Positions 8,129 to 17,712 of a DNA stretch of 64,000 bases are shown here, one piece after another (position 1 is the first letter of the stretch; each line of letters starts with the position of its first letter). Source of the DNA: Marinobacter sp. SS13-12. Its GTDB lineage: Bacteria > Pseudomonadota > Gammaproteobacteria > Pseudomonadales > Oleiphilaceae. The position numbers and the translations under genes were made by a program. The DNA lies in NCBI RefSeq assembly GCF_030227115.1, contig NZ_JASSUA010000001.1:310001-374000 (forward strand), given 5' to 3'. Under the pieces are notes generated by a model. That model made no database searches. It was not told where the DNA came from and worked only from the letters and a program-made list of their open reading frames with translations.

Positions 8129-9175
8129 ATGAAGATGCTATTTACCGCCAGAAAAACCCTTACTGTTTATGCCTCAGCCCTGACCCTGGGCCTGAGCGCC
8201 GCCCTGGCGAGCGCACCCGTTGCCGCCCAAGATACTATCACCTGGAGAGTCCAGTCCCACTGGCCGGGCGCCAGCTCTTCCTACAAGGACAGCCTGGGCC
8301 GCCTCAAGGATGTGTTGGAGGAGCGTACCGATGGCCGCCTGAAACTGGAACTGTACGAGTCTGGTGCCCTGTTCAAGCCCACGGAGACATTCAACGCCGT
8401 CAGCCGTGGCATTCTGGAGATGGGTACCATTTCTCCGGCCTACGCTCAGAACAAGATCAGCCTGGCCGGCGTTGCCTCCGGTTTGCCGCTGGCGTTCCAG
8501 ACTCCGGCCGAAGCTGCCTATTTCCATATGAACATGGGTTTTGAGGAGATGCTGCGGGAAGAAGCCGCTGAACATAACGTCTATTGGGCCACTGACAAGG
8601 TCTACCAGACCGAGATGGTGGTCAAGGAACCGATCGAAAGCGTTGCGGACCTGGAGAAACTGAAAATCCGCTCCTCAGGCGCGTTGGAAAAATTCCTGGC
8701 GGAAGCCGGTGCGGCCACCACTTACATTACGGGTGCCGAGCTTTACTCAGCGCTGGATTCCGGCATTGTCGACGGAGCCCACTGGGGTGCTGCTCAAGGC
8801 GCTTATAGCATGTCCCTGTACGAAGTCGCGAAGTACCACGTCAAGCCGGCTCTGAACGTAGCGGGTACCGACGTCATCATCATCAGCCAGAAAGCGCTCG
8901 ACGCGCTGCCTAAAGAAATGCAGGCAACCGTCAAGGACGCCCTGGTTGAGCAGTTCTGGGTGCGAACCAACGAGTACGAACACAAAGAAAAAGTAACCCT
9001 GCAGAAAGCCATTGAAGAAGAAGGTGTCAAGATCAACACACTTCCGCAGGATGTCCAGGATCACATGCTGGAAGCGGCACAGAAGTTCTGGGATGAAGAA
9101 GCCAAGACCAGCGATAACGCTGCCAAGGCCGTCGAGATGGTCAAGGAATACCTGGCGCAACTCGGCCGTCTTTAA
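8129..9175 (+). CDS. dctP: TRAP transporter substrate-binding protein, DctP family
   Basis: Periplasmic solute receptor of a TRAP transporter, 348 aa. A signal peptide (KMLFTARKT followed by a hydrophobic stretch and APVAAQ) is likely cleaved near residue 34. The mature part has the DctP signatures SYKDSLGRLKDVLEERTDGRL, LYESGALF, LKIRSSGALEKFL (with the ligand-binding Arg) and SGIVDGAHWG. GAGG precedes the ATG. It is the first gene of a P-Q-M operon, followed by a hairpin terminator that should give excess receptor over membrane subunits. The ligand is unknown; a carboxylic acid fits the adjacent CoA ligase. Confidence 0.93.
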   Translation: MKMLFTARKTLTVYASALTLGLSAALASAPVAAQDTITWRVQSHWPGASSSYKDSLGRLKDVLEERTDGRLKLELYESGALFKPTETFNAVSRGILEMGTISPAYAQNKISLAGVASGLPLAFQTPAEAAYFHMNMGFEEMLREEAAEHNVYWATDKVYQTEMVVKEPIESVADLEKLKIRSSGALEKFLAEAGAATTYITGAELYSALDSGIVDGAHWGAAQGAYSMSLYEVAKYHVKPALNVAGTDVIIISQKALDALPKEMQATVKDALVEQFWVRTNEYEHKEKVTLQKAIEEEGVKINTLPQDVQDHMLEAAQKFWDEEAKTSDNAAKAVEMVKEYLAQLGRL

Positions 9176-9190
9176 TCAGGCAATAACAGG

Positions 9191-9214
9191 ACCGGGCGCT
9201 ACGCCCGGTTTTTC
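9191..9214 (+). terminator. Intrinsic terminator between TRAP receptor and membrane genes
   Basis: ACCGGGCG (9191-9198) pairs with CGCCCGGT (9202-9209) around a CTA loop, followed by a run of five T. Its place inside the P-Q-M gene group suggests partial termination, setting receptor above permease levels. Confidence 0.8.
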
Positions 9215-9264
9215 ATTGCCGATCAAATCCTTCTCAACCAAGCCCTTAAAGGCGGGGGGACAAC

Positions 9265-9816
9265 ATGCGCGCTCTAACCGCATTCATGACTGGAGTGACC
9301 AGGCTCAACGACCTGCTCGGACGATGGTTCTCCTATCTGGTCATGATCATGTTCCTGTTATTGATTACAGGCGTGGCTTTTCGATATTTGCTCGAGGCAC
9401 CACTGTCCTGGACGGGCGAGTTGACCCAGTTGCTTTTCGGGATTTACGGGCTCATGGCCGGTGGTTATCTGCTGTCACACAACGGCCACGTCAATGTGGA
9501 TCTGGTCTATTCAAAATTCAGCCGCCGAACCCGGGCGTTTCTTGACCTGTTTACCTCGATCCTGTTTTTCCTGTTCACTCTGGCGCTGTTTTACTTTGCC
9601 GTCGATATGGCCTGGGAATCCTTCAGTGGCCGGGAAACATCGAATTCGGCCTGGAACCCCCCCATCTGGCCGGTGAAAGCCTTTATACCGCTGGCCACCC
9701 TGCTACTGATCCTGCAGGGCATTGTGAAGCTGCTGCAGGACATAGCCATTGCCTTCAACCTCAGTTATTACCAGCCCGAACCTGAACCAGAAGAACTGCC
9801 GGAGGACAAGGCATGA
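9265..9816 (+). CDS. dctQ: TRAP transporter small permease, DctQ family
   Basis: Small four-helix membrane subunit of the TRAP transporter, 183 aa. Hydrophobic segments lie roughly at residues 28-50 (MIMFLLLITGVAFRYLLE), 58-78, 100-122 and 145-165. The FRYLLEAPLSWTGEL motif is a DctQ hallmark. The acidic tail (EPEPEELPEDKA) is cytosolic. It associates with the large permease, whose start overlaps its stop by four bases. A GGGGGG-containing ribosome-binding region precedes the ATG. Confidence 0.9.
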   Translation: MRALTAFMTGVTRLNDLLGRWFSYLVMIMFLLLITGVAFRYLLEAPLSWTGELTQLLFGIYGLMAGGYLLSHNGHVNVDLVYSKFSRRTRAFLDLFTSILFFLFTLALFYFAVDMAWESFSGRETSNSAWNPPIWPVKAFIPLATLLLILQGIVKLLQDIAIAFNLSYYQPEPEPEELPEDKA

Positions 9817-11123
9817 GCATTGAAGCGCTGACCCTGCTTTTCTTCGGCTCCCTGCTGTTTTTCCTGGTACTGGGCCTGCCACTGGCGTTCGTCCTCGGCG
9901 GCGTTTCCGTGGTATTTCTCTACTTTACCTGGGGCTTCGACTCCTTCTACCTGGTGGCTTCACAGATCTGGAGCACTATGGGAAGCTTTACCCTGGTCGC
10001 CATACCGCTGTTTGTGTTCATGGCCATGATTCTGGAGCGAACCGGGGTCGCCCGGGACCTCTACCGGATGATGCACCTGTGGTTCGGTGGCGTCCGCGGC
10101 GGGCTGGCCATTGGCACCCTGGTCATCTGTGCAATATTTGCGGCAATGGTCGGCATCAGTGGCGCCGCCGTTGTCGCCATGGGTACCATCGCCCTGCCGG
10201 CCATGCTGGAGCGTGGCTACGACAAGAAAATGGTGCTTGGTGTCATCAACACCGGCGGTGGCTGGGGCGTACTCATCCCGCCCTCCATCCTGATGATTCT
10301 CTATGCCCTGATCACCGGTGTGTCGGTGGGCAAGATGTTTGCCGCCGGCATACTGCCGGGCATCATGCTGATGATCCTTACCTCTGCGTACGTGCTGATC
10401 CGCTGCTACCTGCAGCCGCACCTGGCTCCGGACCTGCCCAAGGAAGAGCGGGGCACCTGGTCTGAAAAATTTGCGGCCCTGCGCTCCGTGGTGCTACCGA
10501 TAATGGTGGTGTTCATGGTACTCGGCTCGATCATCGGAGGCATCACCACGCCCACCGAGGCGGCTGCCATGGGTGTACTGGGGGCTCTTATCTCGGCCGC
10601 GGTCTACCGCGCGCTGAACATCGAACTGATCAAAGATGCGTCAGTGCGGACGTTCAAGCTAACGGGCATGATCATGTGGATCCTGTTTGCGGCACACGCG
10701 TTCAGTGCCGCCTACCAGAGCATGGGCGCGCAACCGATGATTGAGGGCATGATCCAGTCCATTCCCGGCGGCCCCTGGGCGGTCATCATCTTCATGATGC
10801 TGATTGTCTTCCTGTTGGGGATGGTGCTGGACCCGGTTGGCATCATGCTGATCACCCTGCCGGTGTTCACGCCCATTGTTTCGTCCATGGGCTTCGACCC
10901 GATCTGGTTCGGCATACTGTTCGTGATCAACATGGAAATCGGCTATATGACGCCGCCGTTCGGGTTCAACCTCTTCTACCTGAAAGGGGTGGTGCCGCCG
11001 GGGATAACCATGGGCGACATTTACCGATCGGTTATACCCTTCGTGCTCATCCAGATCGTGGGTATCGGCTGTCTCATGGTGTTTCCTGAGATTGCTACCT
11101 ACCTGCCGGATCTGCTCTTCTGA
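9813..11123 (+). CDS. dctM: TRAP transporter large permease, DctM family
   Basis: Large membrane subunit forming the Na+-coupled translocation pathway, 436 aa, with about twelve hydrophobic segments. GISGAAVVAMGTIALPAML, INTGGGWGVLIPPSI and GSIIGGITTPTEAAAMGVLGA are conserved DctM stretches containing the helical hairpins and sodium-site glycines. MTPPFGFNLFYLKGV near the C-terminus is also diagnostic. The ATGA overlap with the small-permease gene indicates translational coupling and stoichiometric assembly. Confidence 0.94.
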   Translation: MSIEALTLLFFGSLLFFLVLGLPLAFVLGGVSVVFLYFTWGFDSFYLVASQIWSTMGSFTLVAIPLFVFMAMILERTGVARDLYRMMHLWFGGVRGGLAIGTLVICAIFAAMVGISGAAVVAMGTIALPAMLERGYDKKMVLGVINTGGGWGVLIPPSILMILYALITGVSVGKMFAAGILPGIMLMILTSAYVLIRCYLQPHLAPDLPKEERGTWSEKFAALRSVVLPIMVVFMVLGSIIGGITTPTEAAAMGVLGALISAAVYRALNIELIKDASVRTFKLTGMIMWILFAAHAFSAAYQSMGAQPMIEGMIQSIPGGPWAVIIFMMLIVFLLGMVLDPVGIMLITLPVFTPIVSSMGFDPIWFGILFVINMEIGYMTPPFGFNLFYLKGVVPPGITMGDIYRSVIPFVLIQIVGIGCLMVFPEIATYLPDLLF

Positions 11124-11171
11124 CGCAATACGCCAGCCTGTTGCGAGCTGGTTAACAGAGAACTACCTTTA

Positions 11172-11204
11172 GGGAACTCCCGGCTGATGGAACCGGGAGT
11201 TCCC
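11172..11204. promoter_or_regulatory. Perfect 12-bp stem-loop after the TRAP operon
   Basis: GGGAACTCCCGG (11172-11183) pairs exactly with 11193-11204 around a nine-base loop. It lies 48 bases after dctM and 20 bases before the next ATG. No T run follows, so it may be a weak terminator, an mRNA 3' end stabiliser or a leader structure for the next gene. Confidence 0.6.
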
Positions 11205-11224
11205 GATCACAAGGAGACGTTCTC

Positions 11225-11794
11225 ATGAACCGGTTACATCCGATCCTGTTTACCCTTGCCTGTCTGCTTACACTATCCCCGTTGACCGTTCACGCCGAAG
11301 CGCTGACCGACCAGACCATTCGTTCGTTCATCAGCAGCCTTGAGGCTCTTCAGGGGATGGAAGACGATTATGACGAGCTGGCTACCGAAGAAAACGACGG
11401 AGAAATGCCGGATATGTCCCGTATATTCTCGTCGTCTGTTGAAGAGATGAAAGGTCACGATATGTATAACGAGCTGGAGGATGTGGTGCAGCAACACGGC
11501 TTTTCCAGTCCGGAACAGTGGGGCGAAATCGGCGACCGCATCTTTCACGCCTGGGGGGCCCTGGAAATGGGCAAGCAGTCCGGGGATATGAACCAGGAAA
11601 TGGCCAGGGCCATGGAGGAAATCGACAACAACCCTCACATGAGCGAAGCCCAGAAACAGCAGATGCGGGAAATGATGGGCGGTGCCATGTCAGCCGTTGA
11701 ACAGGCTGCAAACGCGCCCGAGGCCGACAAGCAGGCGGTCCGGCCTCACATGGAGGCGCTCCGTTCAGTGACAGGAGAGGATGAAGACTTCTGA
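11225..11794 (+). CDS. Exported acidic helical protein of unknown function
   Basis: Not recognised. 189 aa with a clear signal peptide (NRLHPILFTLACLLTLSPL, cleavage likely after VHA at about residue 24). The mature protein is acidic and rich in Met, Glu and Gln. It is predicted to be mostly helical, with methionine-heavy stretches such as MSEAQKQQMREMMGG. It has no cysteines beyond the signal peptide and no evident enzyme motif. An AAGGAG ribosome-binding site lies seven bases before the ATG. It follows the TRAP operon on the same strand, separated by a hairpin, so it may or may not be co-transcribed. A periplasmic chaperone-like or metal-binding role is only a guess. Confidence 0.75.
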   Translation: MNRLHPILFTLACLLTLSPLTVHAEALTDQTIRSFISSLEALQGMEDDYDELATEENDGEMPDMSRIFSSSVEEMKGHDMYNELEDVVQQHGFSSPEQWGEIGDRIFHAWGALEMGKQSGDMNQEMARAMEEIDNNPHMSEAQKQQMREMMGGAMSAVEQAANAPEADKQAVRPHMEALRSVTGEDEDF

Positions 11795-11878
11795 ACCTGG
11801 TATTGCTTAAGATCCTATTTTTGCGTGGGATATCACGAGTCAGAACTTCTCGCAACCACCTGACGTTCAGTATGTTGC

Positions 11879-13450
11879 TTATGAAACCAGCTGTTGCTTG
11901 CCCTGATCGCTGAGGGCTGGCTCCAGTGCCACGTGTAAAACGGTCCCTCGTTTGTAATTGGACATAAAGCGTATTTTTCCGCCCTGCACCTCTGTCATCA
12001 GTTTAGCGGAATAGGTTCCCAAGCCCGTCCCCTGTGCCTTATTAGCAGTTGTGTACTTGTCGAAAAAAGTGTCTCTTAGGTTGTCAGGGACGGTCCCCTT
12101 ATTGTGGATCATTAGGTTAATTTTAGCTTTTTTATTCAACATAATGTAAACGATATCGCCGGGTGGGGAAGCTTCAACGGCATTCTTAAGTAAATTTCGC
12201 AACAAAGAAAGACACAGACTTTCCTCCCCGAGACAAAGACATTTCGAACCCGGGCGAAGCGCTATACGGACCTGTTTTTGATCCGCTTCACTCCTCATCT
12301 CCCGAATGACACGCTTTGCTAATTTGACCAAATCCACAGACGTTGGCTCGAACCGGTAGGCACCTCTCTCCATTTTGTAGAGATCCAGGGTTCGGTTCAC
12401 CATATTGAGGTCGTCAAAACCAGCGTCTCGCATAGTCTCCAGTGCGCCCGCGACATGTTTGGCCCATGGGCCATTTTGCAACAGCGCGTCGGCGGTAGAG
12501 ATGATGGCAGACAAAGGACTTTTAATGTCGTGGCGTGTCATGCGTTCAACATCCTCTCGCAGTCGGGCGTTCTCCAGCAGCGTATCAATGTGATTACGCA
12601 AGTCTTCCTTTGCGTGGCGGATTTCAATGTGTGTCGCAACGCGAGCCTGTAGGACCATTGGATCAGCCGGTTTGGTGATGTAATCCACGCAGCCCGCCTT
12701 GAATCCCCGGGTGATCTCCTTTGACGTTGCATGTGCGGTGAGGAATATAACCGGTATGGCCGCGGTTGAAGGGTCGTTTTTTAGCCGATAGCAGAAATCA
12801 TACCCGGTTGTATCGGGCAGCGTCACCTCCATCAGGATAAGGTCTGGTGCCGCAAGATCATGAACCATTTCCCAGGCTTGATCACCACTGATGGCTGATC
12901 GGATCTCATGAAAGCGCTTTAAAATAGGGGCCACAGCTTTGTCTGTCGTTAGATCGCCCACCAGCATTACCGTGGCGTTGCCAAAATCATGGCCAAACGC
13001 TTCGTTAGGCGTTTCATGACTTTCTTCCGCGGTTGCGGTGCTCTCTGCACGGCCAGAGGGTTTAATCTGACTGGTAATTTTGTTGACCCGATTCTGGAGA
13101 TCTGAGTAGGTAAAGGGCTTAATAAGGAATTGGGTGACGCCCTCCTCAATCGCCGCACTCACCAACGTCCTGTCACTTTCCGCCGTCACCATCATGAAAG
13201 GAATGCTGCGCCAAGCAGGGGTTTTGCGTATTATTTTCAGTAATTCCATGCCGTTCATTTTGGGCATGTTGCTATCAGAAATAATTAGGTCGACACGATT
13301 AGCCGCCAACAGGGATAGTGCCTGTTCACCGTTTTCAGCTAGCAAAACATTGTTCAACCCCATCAAACGAAGGCTGTCTCTCACCATTTTCCGCATCGCG
13401 GCCATGTCTTCTACGACTAAAATGGACATGGACTGGGAAGGAAAAACCAT
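11879..13450 (-). CDS. REC-REC-histidine kinase hybrid with a substituted second receiver
   Basis: Soluble signalling protein of 523 aa. Receiver 1 (residues about 8-125) is CheY-like with phosphoacceptor D59 in IISDSNMP and K111. Receiver 2 (about 158-275) has Glu208 in ILMEVTLP where Asp is expected, so it probably cannot be phosphorylated and may mimic the phosphorylated state. A kinase module follows, with H307 in the H-box RHDIKSPLSA and an ATPase domain whose G1 motif is the unusual HNKGTVP; the G2 GTGLG is kept. No membrane segment is seen. It starts the minus strand of the AT-richer signalling island and is divergent from an EAL gene. A start at MSILVVED (seven codons in) is possible. 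Confidence 0.85.
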   Translation of the reverse strand: MVFPSQSMSILVVEDMAAMRKMVRDSLRLMGLNNVLLAENGEQALSLLAANRVDLIISDSNMPKMNGMELLKIIRKTPAWRSIPFMMVTAESDRTLVSAAIEEGVTQFLIKPFTYSDLQNRVNKITSQIKPSGRAESTATAEESHETPNEAFGHDFGNATVMLVGDLTTDKAVAPILKRFHEIRSAISGDQAWEMVHDLAAPDLILMEVTLPDTTGYDFCYRLKNDPSTAAIPVIFLTAHATSKEITRGFKAGCVDYITKPADPMVLQARVATHIEIRHAKEDLRNHIDTLLENARLREDVERMTRHDIKSPLSAIISTADALLQNGPWAKHVAGALETMRDAGFDDLNMVNRTLDLYKMERGAYRFEPTSVDLVKLAKRVIREMRSEADQKQVRIALRPGSKCLCLGEESLCLSLLRNLLKNAVEASPPGDIVYIMLNKKAKINLMIHNKGTVPDNLRDTFFDKYTTANKAQGTGLGTYSAKLMTEVQGGKIRFMSNYKRGTVLHVALEPALSDQGKQQLVS

Positions 13451-13965
13451 GCTGGCCTCTTAGTGGCTTGTTGTGTTTGGTGAAAGTACGTAGCAGATCT
13501 CGAACGTAAGCTTGGCCTAATTGGGGCGCGTTATTGGGAGGGAATGATTTTCTGCACGTCGGCCATGAAGCAGCTCCTGCAACTCCGAAGTTAAGAATCC
13601 CCGCATTTAGCTACATTCTGTATTTGAGCTTAGTCACAGCAATTTTAGAACTCAAATCTTCAGCCTGTCATCCCGCCTTCTTTGATAGTCTAGAACGCTA
13701 GCCCTGGTGGAACTGAAAGAAAGCATCGATCGCTCGGGCTTAAGCGAAATCCGACGTTCGTCCCCCAAGGTCAAAGCAAGGCGCAAATGCCCTGACAGCT
13801 ACAAATTGTGTAACATTTTTTTACACAATGATGGTTCTTTTTTGAACTACGCTGCTAGTACTTAGTCACGAATACGCAGGTCGCTGAATTGAGCCGCCTA
13901 TTGGCCCCATGATTGAGAGTGAAGTCCAGAATTTTTAAAGACTGATTTATTCACAAGGCAGTCAA
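13451..13965. other. 515-bp intergenic region, AT-rich
   Basis: Separates divergent genes (REC-REC-kinase and the EAL protein) and should contain both promoters. The only structured element seen is the palindrome at 13805-13829. No RNA gene, credible ORF or mobile-element end was found. Confidence 0.6.
13805..13829. promoter_or_regulatory. Operator-like palindrome upstream of the EAL gene
   Basis: ATTGTGTAA (13805-13813) and TTACACAAT (13821-13829) are exact reverse complements with a seven-base T-rich spacer. A dyad about 140 bp before a start codon in an intergenic region suits a dimeric regulator. The T-rich loop makes a terminator less likely. The protein that binds is unknown. Confidence 0.5.
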
Positions 13966-15663
13966 ATGAATAGAGAGAGCAGTAACTATCTTCCTACCTT
14001 CGAAAATATATGGCATTCACAGAAATGGCCACAATTGTCGGGATTTGCTAGAGAGGTTTGCAGGCTACTGATTATTGTCGTTTTTTTAACCGCTGGCACT
14101 TGGGTTGTTTACTTCACCGGAGGTACTGGCTACGCGTACCCCTATGTAATCCTGCTACCGGTGCTGCTGTCAGCTGTATGGTTTGGATTACCGGGAGCAG
14201 TCTTGAGCTCGATAACAGCAGGGCTTCTGCTCGGGCCGTGGATGCCTTTGGACGTCTCAACCGGCACTTACCAGTCAACGGAAAACTGGCTGGCGCGTAT
14301 CGCCTTTTTCCTTCTTATCGGCGTATTTTCAGCAGGGCTTTTCGAGAGCCTGAGACAGGCCAATCAACGCCGCGTTCAGGCACTTGAAATCGATCATAAA
14401 ACCGGGCTCTGGACACAAGCTGCCCTAACCCGGGATATTGAAAGACTGTTTCGAAGGGCAGGCCAGGATAGATCTTCTTCGTCAGCGATACTCCTGGTCC
14501 GGATGCAGGACTTATGGGAAATTCTTCAGTCAATGGGCGCTGATACTGCTGAACAGGTGGTGAAAGACCTGGCCGAACGAATCAGCCAAAACATCAAAAT
14601 ACCCCACCAAGTTTACAGGTTCAGCAAATCAGAACTGGCAATTTTATTCTCTGTTGTATCTAAGGAGGAAGTTAGCGCTCAGGAAGAAGTGGGCTCCATT
14701 TTTGAAGTGGCTCAGAGAGTTGGTGAAGAAGAAACAATTGTAAAAGGCATTTCACTGCGCGTTCAGATTGTTGCCGGAAGCTACCTTATTCGAGAAAACG
14801 ATCAGAATCCGGAAATTGTTATCAACCGCGCAGGAACCGGTTTGTCGGTAGCAATCGAGAATAATGTTCCCTACCGCCGTTACGATCCGATGTTCGACCA
14901 GAAAACCGCTGAACGTGTACAGCTTATAGCGCGTGTTCGTGATGGATTGGCCAATCAGGAGTTTCAGTTATTCTACCAGCCCAAGATTTGTATGCAGTCC
15001 GGGCAACACGTTGGTTCAGAAGCTTTGCTGCGCTGGTTCGATCATGAAAACAGAATGGTTATGCCCGGGCTATTTATGCCAAAGGTGGAAAGTACGACAC
15101 TGATAGACCCTGTGACGCGCTTCGTGATCGCGAGAGCATGTGAAAATATAAAGTCGCAGAACCTAATGCCAGTCAGCGTCAACTTTGCGATCAACAACTT
15201 GATGAACCTCTCGTTAATAAATGATCTGGGGAGGTTGGTTTCTTCATACGGAGTAAGCCCTGAATCTCTAGAAATTGAAATTACAGAAGGCGCACTGATT
15301 CAGGACCCGGAACAAGCACGAGAGGCCGTTGGAAGTCTGCGCGACCAGGGTTTTAAGGTCAGTCTGGACGATTTCGGCACAGGTTATTCTTCGTTTCAGT
15401 ACCTGACTCACCTGCCGCTGTCGGGATTGAAGATCGACCGCGCTTTTGTCAGCAATCTGGAAGTCAGCGCAGAAGCCCGAACGATCATGGAATCCATGAT
15501 CTCTATGACCAAAGCATTAAAACTTGAGGTGACTGTAGAGGGCATTGAGACAGAGCAACAAAGGAAGATAGTCACCGATCTGGGAGCAGACCTGGCACAG
15601 GGGTTTCATTACTCCAGACCTCTTCCGTTGCCTGAGTATCAACAATGGGCAAGGGACCACTGA
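13966..15663 (+). CDS. Membrane c-di-GMP phosphodiesterase with degenerate GGDEF domain
   Basis: 565 aa. The N-terminus has a DUF4118-like membrane region of about four helices (residues 25-130). The GGDEF domain is inactive, with SKSEL at residues 220-224 instead of GGDEF. The EAL domain appears complete: SEALLRW (E352), the Asn in VNFAINNL, EIEITEGAL, the LDDFGTGYSS double Asp, KIDRAFV Lys and VEGIET Glu. It should hydrolyse c-di-GMP at the inner membrane, with the GGDEF remnant possibly sensing GTP. AAGG precedes the ATG. It is a single-gene unit in the AT-rich island. Confidence 0.88.
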   Translation: MNRESSNYLPTFENIWHSQKWPQLSGFAREVCRLLIIVVFLTAGTWVVYFTGGTGYAYPYVILLPVLLSAVWFGLPGAVLSSITAGLLLGPWMPLDVSTGTYQSTENWLARIAFFLLIGVFSAGLFESLRQANQRRVQALEIDHKTGLWTQAALTRDIERLFRRAGQDRSSSSAILLVRMQDLWEILQSMGADTAEQVVKDLAERISQNIKIPHQVYRFSKSELAILFSVVSKEEVSAQEEVGSIFEVAQRVGEEETIVKGISLRVQIVAGSYLIRENDQNPEIVINRAGTGLSVAIENNVPYRRYDPMFDQKTAERVQLIARVRDGLANQEFQLFYQPKICMQSGQHVGSEALLRWFDHENRMVMPGLFMPKVESTTLIDPVTRFVIARACENIKSQNLMPVSVNFAINNLMNLSLINDLGRLVSSYGVSPESLEIEITEGALIQDPEQAREAVGSLRDQGFKVSLDDFGTGYSSFQYLTHLPLSGLKIDRAFVSNLEVSAEARTIMESMISMTKALKLEVTVEGIETEQQRKIVTDLGADLAQGFHYSRPLPLPEYQQWARDH

Positions 15664-15691
15664 TATTGCTCATAGCTGGAACGGAAGAGAT

Positions 15692-15925
15692 CTAAAGCCG
15701 GGGTTGAGGCATTGGCTTGTCAAAAAGGTAACCCTGCACACATCTGATGCCGAGTGATCTCAGCACAGATAGTTTCGCCTGGGTCTCAACGCCCTCGGCC
15801 AGGAGATTAAGGCTCCGATCTTCAGCAAACCTAACCAGCGCCCTGACCACCGATAGCATAGGGGGGCTGCGGTCTATATGACGCACCAGGGACATGTCCA
15901 GTTTAATAATGTCAAACTTCAGCAT
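15692..15925 (-). pseudogene. EAL-domain C-terminal remnant
   Basis: 77 residues match only the last third of an EAL domain: FDIIKLDMSLV (substrate-lysine strand), LLAEGVET and VQGYLFDKPMPQP. The N-terminal two thirds, including the EAL motif and the metal-binding Asp pair, are absent. The DNA upstream on the same strand (15926-16137) is AT-rich and shows no matching codons in any frame. It is best explained as decay of a larger phosphodiesterase gene. Expression of a stand-alone fragment is unlikely but not excluded. Confidence 0.75.
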
Positions 15926-16137
15926 TAATCAGTAATAAACTATTTACATCAATCAGGAGCTAATACTCATATTAAGGGTTTCTCAGCTTGTATGACCGCT
16001 GATCTTAAATACATCTATCCCAAAATTAAAATAACCGGAAAAAACAACTAAAGTTATTGGCCTTAAAGCCGTTCTAAAAACCAATATCGGTCAGATACAG
16101 AATCCTTTCTATTGCTAATAACGTCAAGGAACCTCAA

Positions 16138-17712
16138 ATGCTACTCCGCAACTTTCTGGGAAACCTAGCCGTCGGTAAAAAACTGACTGCTAGCTTTGCC
16201 ATCCTTCTTTTCCTTCTTCTTATCATCTCCGCAGTCAGCATCTTTTCCCTCGATGAATACAATCACCGTGCATTAATTGTAGAGCGGGCTAATACAGCGG
16301 AAATCGCACTCCTTGAAGCACGCATAGCTGAAAAGAACTTTGAGATCCGGAGGGAATCTCAATACCTCGCGAGTGCGGTCGAACACGCAGAAAAAGCCGA
16401 TAATACCCTGCGACCGCTTATCGGACTGATCGAAGAAGCCGAGGATGAGCAACTGGTGAACAGGGTGCTTGCCGACATACAGTCTTACAAGGATCTGCTT
16501 CAGCGGTATGAAGCCAATATTTCCGCGCAGCCTGATATTGTCTCCGCGGTTCAAGAGCAGATGCTGGCCTCCGCTCGCAGCGCCATTGAGCAGACAGAAG
16601 ACCTGAAAAAGCGCGAACAGGCGCTCATGGCAGAACGATATGACCTCACGGTTGCAGAGATCATCATCGTTACAGTCACCGCCATCCTCATTGCTTCCGT
16701 CATCGCATGGATACTGACAAAATCGATCACCCGGCCAATAAACGAATCGGTGGAGATTGCTAACAAAGTTGCCTCGGGCGATCTTACTGTGGATGTCCGA
16801 AGTCAGCGCGGCGATGAGTTCGGACAGTTGCTCGCCGCTTTTGCCACCATGATAACCAATCTCAGAGAGCTGATTCGCGAAATCGACTCCGGAGCGTCAA
16901 GCATTGCCTCCTCTTCAGAAGAACTATCCACAGTCACCAACCAGACCAGCAGGGGTGTAGCGGAGCAACAATCCCAGACCGATCAGGTCGCCACCGCCAT
17001 GAATGAGATGGTCGCAACAGTCAATGATGTCGCCAAAAGTGCCGAAGCCGCTTTCGAGGCAGCCAACAACGCCAGCGAAAAATCCGGCAACGGCGAAAAA
17101 GCCGTCAGGGAAACCCTTGAGTTTGTCGCGGATCTGAACGAACAGAGTGCTATTGTGACGAAGCAGCTCAGCAGCCTGCAATCAGAAACCAACAACATTG
17201 GCACTGTCCTGGACGTGATCAAATCGGTTGCCGAACAGACCAACCTGCTTGCACTGAACGCAGCCATAGAGGCTGCCCGCGCGGGCGAACAGGGGCGCGG
17301 ATTTGCCGTGGTAGCAGACGAAGTGCGGTCGTTGGCTCAACGCACCCAGAGCTCTGCGACCGAAATTGAAACTCTGATCAGCAACCTGGTGACCAGTGCA
17401 GAAACTTCAGTTACCAGCATGGAGACTGGCAACAAGCTTGCAGAACAGACACTTGAACAAGCAGAATTGGCGGGCACTGCCATTCAGGAAATGGCGGAAA
17501 GCGTAGAGGAAATCCGACAGCACAACAGTCAGATTGCAACAGCTGCTGAAGAACAGAGTTCGGTAGCAGAAGAGATCAATCAAAATGTCACACTGATCCG
17601 TGATGTGGGTGATCAATCTGCTGCCTCGACCGAACAGGTCTCTGCTGCCAGCGAAGAACTGGCACGGCTTGCCGAAGGCCTCAGTACGCAAGTTGCCCGC
17701 TTCAAAGTCTGA
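16138..17712 (+). CDS. Methyl-accepting chemotaxis protein
   Basis: Classical transmembrane chemoreceptor of 524 aa. TM1 is at about residues 19-40 ([17 protein letters not shown]). A periplasmic four-helix-bundle-like domain of about 140 residues follows. TM2 is at about 178-198, then a HAMP domain ([23 protein letters not shown]). The cytosolic signalling hairpin has its tip in [20 protein letters not shown] and [13 protein letters not shown], with paired Glu/Gln methylation-type sites. AAGGA lies before the ATG. The ligand is unknown. It sits alone among c-di-GMP genes, suggesting taxis or adhesion control. Confidence 0.93.
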   Translation: MLLRNFLGNLAVGKKLTASFAILLFLLLIISAVSIFSLDEYNHRALIVERANTAEIALLEARIAEKNFEIRRESQYLASAVEHAEKADNTLRPLIGLIEEAEDEQLVNRVLADIQSYKDLLQRYEANISAQPDIVSAVQEQMLASARSAIEQTEDLKKREQALMAERYDLTVAEIIIVTVTAILIASVIAWILTKSITRPINESVEIANKVASGDLTVDVRSQRGDEFGQLLAAFATMITNLRELIREIDSGASSIASSSEELSTVTNQTSRGVAEQQSQTDQVATAMNEMVATVNDVAKSAEAAFEAANNASEKSGNGEKAVRETLEFVADLNEQSAIVTKQLSSLQSETNNIGTVLDVIKSVAEQTNLLALNAAIEAARAGEQGRGFAVVADEVRSLAQRTQSSATEIETLISNLVTSAETSVTSMETGNKLAEQTLEQAELAGTAIQEMAESVEEIRQHNSQIATAAEEQSSVAEEINQNVTLIRDVGDQSAASTEQVSAASEELARLAEGLSTQVARFKV

